Of a stretch of DNA of 64,000 nucleotides, positions 20,301 through 24,129 are shown one piece after another. The stretch is from JAEINY01 sp942490535 (GTDB taxonomy: Bacteria > Bacteroidota > Bacteroidia > Bacteroidales > Marinilabiliaceae), in contig CALNXQ010000003.1 in NCBI GenBank assembly GCA_942490535.1, positions 682,001 through 746,000 on the forward strand, in the 5' to 3' direction. A program made the position numbers and the translations under genes. The notes below the pieces were generated by a model. The model had not been told where the DNA came from. It saw nothing but the letters and a program-made list of their open reading frames with translations, and searched no databases. Positions within the stretch are counted from its first letter, which is position 1, and the number at the start of each line of letters is the position of its first letter.

Positions 20301-21142
20301 GGGCCAAAGGTGGTTTCAGGCAATAAATCCGAGGCATTTGATAAATATAATTGGCGGTTGCTCACATCCAGTACAGCCCCTAACGTCAGGTTGCCATAAA
20401 TGTTAGTATTATTTATCAGTGTTTTTAATCCACTATTGGTTAATAACAGGTTATTATAATAGTAATTTCCTACTTGTTGTGCACCTGCCCCATTATAAAT
20501 CACACTAGAACTTCCCCGGGTAAATGCACCTCCATAGAAGTCGCCACCAACTGTAATGGTTCCCGCTCCTGTGAAACGGATAGCATTCCGGTTCCCATTG
20601 GTCATGATGATGTTTCCATCAACCGTTAGTGAGCCATTATTGATATTTATTTCGGTGTCATAAACATTGTTTCCCGTATTTTGCATCGTTACAGAACCGG
20701 CATTCAAGGTACCATCGTCCAGGTAAATAAACTGATCTCCTGCATCAGCAGCAGGGATGCCAAAAGTTATTGCTCCAGATACAGATAGGGTAAACCCGCT
20801 GAAGGTAATATAGGTAGCAGAAGTTGTTCCATCTGCAAAAATAAAGCTGCCTATAGGATTTGCAGGTGACAAATCCAAGGTGATCTGTGCTCCATCGTTG
20901 ATGGTCACTTCACCAGTACCTCCCGATTGACCGGGATACTCTGTAGCAGTTACCCAGGATCCACTGGTGTACACTTCCCAATTGGCACTACTTGACCAAT
21001 TCCAGGCACCAGTTGCATTGGTGCGATAATCCCCTTCAGATTGGGCTAATAAAGAAAAATGACTTAAAAAAAGAAAACAAACAGAAAGTAACCCTACGCG
21101 AATGGTTTTAACCTTCCAATTTCTCAGGTAAAACTTTTTCAT
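5375..21142 (-). CDS. Giant repetitive secreted/surface protein with T9SS-like C-terminal domain
   Basis: A 5255-aa protein. Residues 1-34 form a signal peptide (FLFLSHFSLLAQ). The body is thousands of residues of short beta-strand repeats of the type FNNLTF..GSG.KT....I.VNGNLTI, consistent with a right-handed beta-helix. It is divided into large blocks, each opened by a W-rich motif such as TWNGTVSTNWNTAANW or YTWEGDVNNDWFEAGNW. Most blocks close with a module like YSISRTAGTNSV...GENFDND...LIEW, seen about five times. Near the C terminus is a globular stretch (GWHLIANPYQSYIDV) and then a final domain of about 80 aa with VVVSIYTVQGQKI and GYYLVRVKA, like T9SS type A sorting domains. Adhesion or gliding-type surface function is inferred. 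It is a single gene with its own terminator. Confidence 0.9.
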   Translation of the reverse strand: MKKFYLRNWKVKTIRVGLLSVCFLFLSHFSLLAQSEGDYRTNATGAWNWSSSANWEVYTSGSWVTATEYPGQSGGTGEVTINDGAQITLDLSPANPIGSFIFADGTTSATYITFSGFTLSVSGAITFGIPAADAGDQFIYLDDGTLNAGSVTMQNTGNNVYDTEININNGSLTVDGNIIMTNGNRNAIRFTGAGTITVGGDFYGGAFTRGSSSVIYNGAGAQQVGNYYYNNLLLTNSGLKTLINNTNIYGNLTLGAVLDVSNRQLYLSNASDLLPETTFGPLAMLDLSNGGYLCRDGNTTTDFEMVYPVGTGSDYTALELTSVTASDASGRLYIYLYAERNMFTAGTDNALTRYWKITNTGLTFTSVSGSFSYSDNDVLPPIVESNLTTVGRFDGSDWQQNEAGIGHNHSTNQMILSGASELFGEWTLGEATGCFDGLPSGKFTVQDGAWNSGSTWNGGVVPLADGSEDVTVFHNLGNLNADINVNGLTFESGSYLNFYNRNVTVVTDLIVVDYIRDSNASGTISVGGNLTINNGGQYNIEFGNVTVVGNVIVAGIMDDSQPSGSLTIDNNLQINATGDFNIQNNTLNVTGTTIVYGVLQDTDGDGISTFSGLVTVEPGGTFSSNNYDFDFQGGLENNGTFINSSSYNLNTDLTISGTSELQFTDDLYIADNVTLTNENTGGITITDVLDGLGANAALINKGLLNYNDYAREPMLTGTMDCSTFENTFVYTSGNRQYIKAIPYYNLTCSNNDDKELQGTTTVLNNLTTSGTADFECNGNDLVLSGSVSHTSTGVFTTGSNTVTYNGAGDQNILDISYDGHLIIGGSGTKSLQNTTSVVGNITVQGTGVLALNGQQLTAGGNATISNGATLEVNDNAQLELADATTVTNKGIFRVVGSAGNAATVTTSGSGGYLINQSDATAEFHALYAVFNGTGGITISNGGVDNTNNFSYTTFSNGTGQEYLQMTGWDPIGGLASVQSPVFEAGPSYSISRTAGTNSVTMVQATGALSGENFDNDNGNPGTLIEWTDPASIFYSTGDVSAGLTSSWARNPDGTGGNPASVTDGTVTLIVQDGHTVSLDSNGDIDVRKLTVGQGTSGSFIIGGDATQQVLTVQELLQVQSGASLAPGSEGAPAHIIRLYGNLINHGTINLQQTFTTVANTELFGNMEISGSSTPVFNNLTFAAGCNAVANLPLDINRNLYLEAGAEFNDGGYTHTLEFNWNNNGGTYNATGELVLDGGTSSIVQTGTSTTFNNLTFNSSGLNTIKEAIIVIGDFIVSNSTRISAGNVSVAINGNFNVGVGSEYIQTQNTTSFDGVAAQDIVFGGTTAFYNVSFSNGGAAAKTVTGNINADGRVTINNGAAVAGNGNHVIDNGLHVDGTCDFSGSITLTGNYLESSNPSPAAFTLGTASLIIDGNVFLRHTSGGSTLTVMVQNDVSVIGGYLVLNDGVQLVGQPGNTLSLDPGRILYVRGADNFPSGFGTFDFDPTAWVIYDANMDQTVRGGFSYGQLRVQYANKTVDGPLTITGLLDLNNSCNLDLQNYTHTFSGSYLYNGNQNGSIDGSAATFIIGDVDFDQSIQATGTGSYVFNNLIIRQNGATTTRTKTFDAGCNFTVANNLTIENTGGTEAIQLIVNLNNNAISGPANDFTLGSYCQLNTDHPQFGPSVLDSFAGTRTINQNSTVYYSLNGEQYIADGITYGNVMLYSGNKIAEGALDINGNLLRNGTPEFFDGGFTHTIARDWELDRSDSYTQASATGTIVFDGADQNIDAYNFSNLVIANSGAANLVRDLNIFGNLTVNDGSTFDASTLNMNIGGNITVNGNGVYSQTSGTTTLNGAANQSITMNALSEIGYLTIYKTNPGGQTVTALSELHINENTTISANAGILDISNQQVYFGGNLFVYQYAGVPNFITTGSTANFNGTQAQTIRNYHADNLVFNNIVFQGGGDKAFEYNNPNPEVASQIVEVLGNFTINGSVVNGNAQDIYVQGNWSNNGTFQHARTVYFNGADQNLSSSGFYHVNFQGSGTKTLTGNISVTNDLYIEGTATLAANGNNITIGDDWFNEVAGAGFSPGTGKVTFNGGSGAEVFTGTTSGAQPGKIFNSVDINVTGTATLQGDFVAANNLNIVSGTLRTDENSVWVGGDFINSDTYYCNNDASILTLNGSGGSKTFNPNGATFRGVVIDAPGTTYELGADFTIDNVDMQLNAGTLNMNEHRIIVIDNGRSININGATLNVEAGSVIEFTHIQTLNLISGVLSIVGEDGNTADLINSSTTASRLFTVNASGGTVHANYYRIQQGEIVLSGTAAIDATNNLRSGTYTNGYGTGAYLTLTGIDFADFSVENLIFNVGPQYNIARTSGTGTITVQDASGGIAGELYENDEPGNTLIDWTFPAGFFWDGGDLTDNTDWNRPNNWEGNTVPGINNIVYLNHNNVSGAYSVVISGTDGACRRLNMTDASGANAIDVTVGANTTLDVQEHLSIGTNTSMSQVDNTALINVGQNWTNLGTYNPGNSTLAFTAASGNYILASGGTGAGKAFYNLTFNAGTSLYKLDAPIEVQNDLIIMQGTLDLASPNNDIILGGDWYLDQGNGGAFIPAAADVTFDGVDQTITNGTFYNLVIAGSGIKTVDSNIAVDNNLVIISGASLDGQENNIYVRRNWQNEGGSFSQTGFGSVIFDGTATQYVDNGTAPTTFNNLTFSNNGAKYLSNDFSINGNVLINSGSGLVNLQTYQLTGIGSSNEFTCNDDLQIEGINNFPSGFETLSFDAASTVNYYADIDQEIYAITYGNLRLRRLTDGVSMTKTAMGNLEITGSLYLDGNARGAILDMAINDANITLTGNLSVTSGSSITWGTGHATLEHIGGNWYIDEDIASFNHLILAGTNDKYTQGNLHVTGDLVVRSNVDLMLYRNNDRNQFSLLTGTASGTFSTGSGARVLDPRPATDGVAIPEGFGTYDLNQNSTYYLYSPNNLAQTVYTGNNIAYGNLTFSSTKNVTSDGVATLDIDGDWDIASATYFDNGQDIEVAGANIYLTNYVPSSNDRTITLNGLRDQIIRDDVTNNLQTANIVFTGTGVKTIGDGSDGVTINGNLTIASGVTALTSRNITFNGANWTNNGYYTQTGGTLTFNGATDQTINPGASHASNYFNNIAFDNTSTKTFITNGADINGDLIITNGTVDLGSLSYTIYDELTNTSGGTLISGNANINFDGGYQEIESPGFEVNNVTFSNTARKRMYNDWVINGNLLNESGVEFNTQSYNISIKGNWTNNGNFVDNISKVTFSGSTSTTTITSGGSNFYDLDFLPTAAVTYQLLSPATRFDNVLNVGANAILDLNGKTLTLGRNNASEYTHTINGTLTVDEGARLVVNNYPQQAVIDVYGQFNLLGTSASNVATLTSENTDNRDKTLINVRPGGTLAARYYLIEYVADAGINMMAGSILNATNNFSDGTWLNLRDQQDARYLILEADYTGGDISNVSFNYSGVPSQGRHYNVQRLAAATPVTFNNVTGAVGSYRFEEDDQAPSEANGLLRWPAITESYWTGAVDVDWHKAGNWDNGVPTSNIDAIIPDVSGTTGNSPIIFSGNASCKNLVITDGTLRIESGRNLTASGDVTISDGLLFNNSATSTITVGGDWQIGAQGNFSHGDGTVVFNSSSGSANIMPGTSSFYNVTFNNVVTQFDITAATMDVEGDFIIQGGTVSPSTANYVYNLAGDYTISGGSFSTTTNGTIWLNGASDQTITDATFDNLQVAGSGNKLFIGTVTVNDQTTIVSTLSAQAGSTINFNGDMNLTAAGTFNDGNQSHSFSGSNWYGDGAYVGNGTVTFNKTNGNQNLYAATFSNLVVDCVGRVFYLEGAVTVTGDLTFKSGISRADLKTNIITGTGAGTFTVESGVTIYVYGADNFPKGFGTYSLDASSTTRYEGSANQMVEGVAYGHLVLTNANTKTLSGATTVKGNLSFNSATLDVSTNHYSLTVGGAWTNNSTGHFVCRNGEVIFNNTSNMNITVGATNTNQFYSLTVNGSAVVSANNNTSNNFVVQNNLHVTSGQYNANGRTIYVGGDLLASGAGTFYNNTGLYYLNKASATANIGVNGSSLLDLTINSGATYTVQDDINALGSFNLLAGTFDGNGKIINLGNGTNDVISINGTYQVGPNGVLGIGNGTTLNVSASGRLEVVGNETGLARVTNNTSGGRYNFTVDGEIAAEYYLFEYMSSGGIYLSPSSIIDATYHFSYGTFSNGANSGQLFRVENTQSFTEGGGNRIVNVSFPNNPGGSAANVAKYTAGSGTLEFYNSTGVFAGENYDNDPNNLIDWTGPVSLTWNGTVSTNWNTAANWTASSGPSIVPTLANNVVIAAAVNQPVLTTFGQECGNLIINSGAEIRLNTPNDGGAVDLDVNGDLTINGTLRTTTTNDYLTVAGNWTRSASGVVLLNGNVTFDGTGGASVIDNRTSAFYSLTIGGTSQYQLGNATTVNNDVVIIAGATLGVGPADYSLTVKGNFLNSGTFIAQQGKVVFSATSGPKTIQTGSSSFYDVDVNSSGIIYNLSSDVWVTEELKILAGTVDLQTNTLRVGNGSGNDAVSISGTLLVNANATLDMANNVKLNVNSGGFIELVGDDKDNRAFLTSSTAGRYSFDVNSGGSIKASFYTVEYTDADGLYMHPGANIDATYNLSDGTFSNGYPGSGSYMTLLHEMGPEETLRNLVFNAGPAYCVSRTSGTTIFHFEDASGALGNYLYEKDDEVIPSPSSGLLRWPFMNLYTWEGDVNNDWFEAGNWYDDQLPIPTADVTIAVTGTDPVIDNSALVEVHGVTIDATATLTLEAGAKMTVADAIITNDGLIVQNTEDQPASFINDGNITGNVQVNWTYNDANRYYYIGHSLTGLTYGGYDAQLSNLFYLYRYNGGWTEITNGNIGGVGNELLGYTFKATNVGDLNLAHTGILNSSSYALPINGWHLIANPYQSYIDVESASFNIGNALPSTWISTNASGELVYATYNMQTHVGANGGSRYIAPGQAFWLRNYSASTFAIDPVVRTHGNGAVLKTTHVEPNDILRVNLSKNGLSDEAVMVFRPEGTLDASNADSQKRMGSCNKVPNVYTLKGTQQTVIGLFPQAEMVSSIPLGFKVGDGAVGELTFNATNIEQFDPDIAVELEDLVTGQQVNLREQPQYVFMAEKGTHDNRLVLHFLEKADVVTGVGEEAIDQVEPIKVYSTHNKVVVKITDDQYAEEVVVSIYTVQGQKIVQDAFNGNFKEYILPMATGYYLVRVKAKGHIRTVIDHQLLLIRTN

Positions 21143-21692
21143 ATTTAATAGTTAATTATTTCCACTGGATATTCGCAAAGATTAGCTAATAAATAAAAAA
21201 CTCTTCTTCAACGATAATCACCTCAATATCAAAGCAAATAAATGTCGTCAATTTTATACGGGTTTTAAAAGTAAAGGTTTAGTATTATTTGATAAAACAA
21301 ACTATTAATTAGACCAGTGATAAGGCAAGCCACAAAACACGAGTTGAGTTCTAATATTTCATTGATACTGTGGACTCAAATCCTTTTAACGTTTTACTAT
21401 TTGACGTAACAGTGATAAGGCAAGGATTAGCTGATTTTGGTGGTTATAGAGGGCAAGCTTTAGTTCCTTTTGTATTGAAAACAAACAACAACTTCATACA
21501 ATAACTCAAATGTTGAGAGAGGGATATTACTGACCAGATCAAAATTCAGTTGCCGTTCATGAAACTGTTAGCTTGCTTAAAAAAATACTTACCAAACCGA
21601 ATTGCACAATATTAAAAGGATCAAAAAGTTAAATACCTATCCTCAGCAACCCATGAATTATAACATACGGAATACTCAATCAAAAAAAAATG
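21143..21692. other. Upstream region of the giant gene, with a 15-bp direct repeat
   Basis: About 550 bp without a convincing gene. The only internal structure noted is the direct repeat CAGTGATAAGGCAAG at 21315-21329 and 21410-21424. The region must contain the promoter for the minus-strand giant gene, but I could not fix a TAnnTTTG-type element with confidence. Confidence 0.4.
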
Positions 21693-21890
21693 CTACCTAT
21701 TACCATAATCAGGTTTATCACCTCCAAAAGGATAATTTGAACTGGGAGCACTTTTAAGATCTTTATCAGGCCTTAGAGCAGGTGCACCTGGAGGATTGTC
21801 TGGTGGCTGAGTCATCATAACCAAAGAAATTTCCTGATCTAGCGGATGTGCCTCAAGGGTAGGTGGATAATATTTTCTTCTGATCTTCAT
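21693..21890 (-). CDS. Small Bacteroidetes peptide (proline/glycine-rich tail)
   Basis: A 65-aa product. The first half reads KIRRKYYPPTLEAHPLDQEISLVMM, and the tail is rich in P, G and D and ends NYPFGGDKPDYGNR. The pattern of a basic start, then YxxPxxE, then EISLVMMxxPP and a glycine-rich tail, is one I associate with many short uncharacterised Bacteroidales peptides often found singly between larger genes. I cannot name a family. No signal peptide is seen. It lies upstream of the giant gene in the same orientation but 550 bp away. Function unknown; a secreted peptide or peptide precursor is possible but unsupported. Confidence 0.5.
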   Translation of the reverse strand: MKIRRKYYPPTLEAHPLDQEISLVMMTQPPDNPPGAPALRPDKDLKSAPSSNYPFGGDKPDYGNR

Positions 21891-22357
21891 TCGTTTATCG
21901 ATACTTATTTCTATAAAACGCCATCAATCCTATTTTCAACAATTTCTTCAAGAAACAAATTATATCTCAGAAGCCTTTAAGCCTTATCGTCAAACTTGCT
22001 TAAAATATAATCCACAATCTCTTCCAATTATCTCTGGACGTTTATAAAACTAATTTCAGCTTCCTGCTATCATTCAGGGAAAAACGTTATTCCTAGACTA
22101 CAGCATCCGTAAACGGTACCAGTACCCAATCGTTTCCAATAGCATTTATCACAAATCCCTTTTATCAGTTGTTCTAGTTTAAATTATGCACAAAAATATA
22201 AAAAATCAACTTTATGCTACTCCATAAAATATAAACTTCAATTTATTTTTACAAAACGATCCAATTCGTTGTTTAAACGCACGATGTTTTCAATGGTTCA
22301 AAATTTGAAACGGTTTATCTGAATCTTTTTTAGAATTATTACTGGCTGATTTTCATA

Positions 22358-22394
22358 GGGGTTGCCAGGGGGTGGCGCAACCCCTGGCAACCCC
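22358..22394. repeat. 14-bp perfect GC-rich inverted repeat upstream of HTH gene, copy 2
   Basis: GGGGTTGCCAGGGG (22358-22371) is the exact reverse complement of CCCCTGGCAACCCC (22381-22394), with a 9-nt spacer. It is positionally equivalent to the inverted repeat at 791-818 but shares almost no sequence with it. It stands out sharply in AT-rich surroundings. The rest of the 21.9-22.48 kb interval has no gene that I can support. Confidence 0.65.
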
Positions 22395-22418
22395 CATGGC
22401 ATGGATACTTTTCATTTA

Positions 22419-22444
22419 TTTGTAACACATCAAAATCAATCAAA
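22419..22444 (+). promoter_or_regulatory. 26-bp box shared by both module copies, copy 2
   Basis: Matches the box at 852-877 at 25 of 26 positions, 25 bp after the GC-rich inverted repeat and 43 bp before the HTH start codon. Conservation against diverged flanks suggests a functional site. Confidence 0.4.
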
Positions 22445-22487
22445 TAGCCTGGCAGCTAAAACAAGTAGTAATTAAAAAATTTCAACC

Positions 22488-22757
22488 ATGGCAACAGAAA
22501 TCATCACAACCGACGACATGAGAGAATTCAAACTCGAATTACTCGCCGACATCCAAAAACTACTGCAAGACCAAGCCGGTACCCACCCCAAGAAATGGCT
22601 AAAATCCAAAGAAGTCCGACAAATCCTCAACATCTCCCCGGGTACCCTGCAGAACCTACGCGTCAATGGCACCTTGCCCTACACTAAAATTGGTGGGGTC
22701 ATTTATTACGCCTTCGCCGACATCCACAAAATGATCGAAGCAAACAAAGTTAACTAG
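22488..22757 (+). CDS. Excisionase-like helix-turn-helix protein, module copy 2
   Basis: An 89-aa paralogue of the protein at 925-1197. The HTH core (WLKSKEVRQILNISPGTLQNLRVNG) and wing (YTKIGGVIYYAFADIHKM) are conserved, while the helical N terminus has drifted. It starts the second replication-like module. A 431-bp gap follows before the initiator gene; copy 1 has only 59 bp there. That extra DNA holds a divergent structured repeat. Role as for copy 1: excision, repression or origin accessory factor, by inference. Confidence 0.8.
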   Translation: MATEIITTDDMREFKLELLADIQKLLQDQAGTHPKKWLKSKEVRQILNISPGTLQNLRVNGTLPYTKIGGVIYYAFADIHKMIEANKVN

Positions 22758-22854
22758 GTTTGATACTGATCATTTGAAATAGGTCCTTAGCAAGTTATCC
22801 CGACATCAGCAAAGTAGTTCGGGACCCACTTCCTGAAATTGATGAAAAGACAGA

Positions 22855-22886
22855 ATTGGAGCGAAGCGGAAATCATGAGCTCCAAT
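22855..22886. repeat. 8-bp perfect hairpin related to the repeat-insert sequence
   Basis: ATTGGAGC (22855-22862) pairs with GCTCCAAT (22879-22886). The loop (GAAGCGGAAATCATGA) resembles the insert found inside hairpin 2 of the long-form repeats at 23067 and in array unit 4. Confidence 0.4.
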
Positions 22887-22912
22887 TAAAATTCGCACTT
22901 GCGAGTAAAATG

Positions 22913-23149
22913 TTTGATCCCTATTTAGTACTTGTAGGGATTTGAGCATCAAATTCCACAAAGTACTTAATCGGGAGAGTTCTTTCTGTCTCATCAATAA
23001 AGGACTAGTGGGTGAACGAGTGCTGCAGTCGGCGGACTCTTTGTCTACTTTCTCGACTGTAGGAGAATTGGAGCGAAACGGAAATCGTGAACACCTTAAA
23101 TCAATTACAATAGGTGAACAAAGTAGAAGCCTCCACGGCTTGAGTGGAC
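22913..23149. repeat. Divergent long-form member of the structured repeat family
   Basis: The left part can fold through TTTGAT/ATCAAA and CCCTA/TAGGG. The right part has TTCTC-GACTGTAG-GAGAA (23050-23067), the same 8-nt loop as hairpin 2 of the main repeats on a different stem. It is followed by an insert of about 50 nt and then by AAGCC-TCCAC-GGCTT-GA-GTGGA (23127-23148). Here the loop TCCAC pairs perfectly with GTGGA, whereas the main repeats have CGTGC with GCAC. The sequence is mostly unalignable with the main repeats but the structure is retained. Confidence 0.55.
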
Positions 23150-23171
23150 ATAAAAAATTAAATATCAAATC

Positions 23172-23192
23172 ATGACCCCCAGAGCACCATGA
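23172..23192 (+). CDS. Putative six-codon leader MTPRAP, copy 2
   Basis: Identical 21 bases to 1240-1260, with the TGA overlapping the initiator ATG at 23189. See the copy 1 entry for interpretation. Confidence 0.3.
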   Translation: MTPRAP

Positions 23193-24016
23193 ACTACATC
23201 CATCATCAATTGGCAGCCTTTGAAAAGATGGATAAGATACCAGAGCTTAAACCTCATCACATCAGCCTGTACATGGCACTGTTCAGACTGTGGAACTGGG
23301 CACAATTTGAGAATCCCATCATCATTCATCGACAAGAAGTCATGAAGATGGCCAGGATCAAATCACCAACCACCTTTTCAAGTGCAATGAAAGATTTAAA
23401 ATTACATGGTTTTGTTAAATACAAACCATCCACTGATCCGGATGTAAACAGCAAAGTTTACTTGTCCATTTTATGGACGAGTACTCGTCCACAGCTCGTC
23501 CATAAAATGGACACTAATATAAAACATACAAACAACACACTCCCTATAGGAGAACCCAATTTTTATGATAATCAAAAAGCTACAAATATGGATACCGAAC
23601 AACGTAAAACAGCCCTACAGTCACTTAACAATAATCACAACCCACAACAAGACCTTTTCGACTTCGAAGAAATGCCCCTTCCGGAAGAAATCATTCCCCA
23701 GAAAGAAAAACGAACACGTTTTGTGTCACCACCCCTGGAGCACATCCAAATTTACTTTCAGGAAAAAAACCATTCCAAAACCGAGGCCGAACGCTTCTTC
23801 AACTACTACACATCCAATGGCTGGTTAGTGGGTGGCAAGTCCCGTATGAAAGACTGGAAAGCCGCTGCCCGTAACTGGATGCTCAACATCCAAAAATTCG
23901 AAACCAAATCAACAACCCCAGAGCGCAATGCCCTGAGCTTGTCGAAGAGAAGTCAAAACAACAAACTCAAACCTCCCGGGCACAAACCATCCACAAACTA
24001 CAGTAAGAAATTATAA
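23189..24016 (+). CDS. DnaD/phage-O-like replication initiator, module copy 2
   Basis: A 275-aa paralogue of 1257-2084 with the same length and architecture: winged-helix-like N terminus (ISLYMALFRLWNWAQF, then MARIKSPTTFSSAMKDLKLHGF), polar linker, and DnaD-like C terminus with FFNYYTSNGWLVGG and MKDWKAAARNWM. From the segment LNNNHNPQQDLFDF to the stop the two proteins and their DNA are almost identical. Before it, they differ at many positions. The diverged part contains both the predicted DNA-binding domain and the internal iterons (23463-23513), so recognition domain and target seem to have changed together. Helicase recruitment with the DnaC-like protein is inferred. Confidence 0.7.
   Translation: MNYIHHQLAAFEKMDKIPELKPHHISLYMALFRLWNWAQFENPIIIHRQEVMKMARIKSPTTFSSAMKDLKLHGFVKYKPSTDPDVNSKVYLSILWTSTRPQLVHKMDTNIKHTNNTLPIGEPNFYDNQKATNMDTEQRKTALQSLNNNHNPQQDLFDFEEMPLPEEIIPQKEKRTRFVSPPLEHIQIYFQEKNHSKTEAERFFNYYTSNGWLVGGKSRMKDWKAAARNWMLNIQKFETKSTTPERNALSLSKRSQNNKLKPPGHKPSTNYSKKL
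23463..23513. repeat. Pair of palindromic iterons inside the initiator gene (candidate origin), copy 2
   Basis: GTCCATTTTATGGAC (23464-23478) and GTCCATAAAATGGAC (23498-23512) are palindromes 34 bp apart, exactly the spacing of copy 1. The arms differ: GTCCAT/ATGGAC here, GACCA/TGGTC there. With flanks they form a perfect 19-bp inverted repeat (23463-23481 with 23495-23513). A GTCCAC half-site lies between them at the same offset as in copy 1. Downstream, CTCC-CTATA-GGAG (23540-23552) replaces CTCT-CTATA-AGAG, a compensated change. Confidence 0.7.
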
Positions 24017-24129
24017 ACAAATGAAATTCCGCTTGTGCTCCCCTTGCAAGGGGAGCTGTCCGAAGGACTGTGGGGTATAACAATATGAATTAAAATCTCA
24101 AAAATCAATATGGATTCCCAATATAAACA

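Noticed and set aside
5399..20406. About thirty frames of 60-175 aa opposite or inside the giant gene
   Set aside because: They are shadows of a low-complexity repetitive coding sequence; none has family features or a ribosome-binding site.
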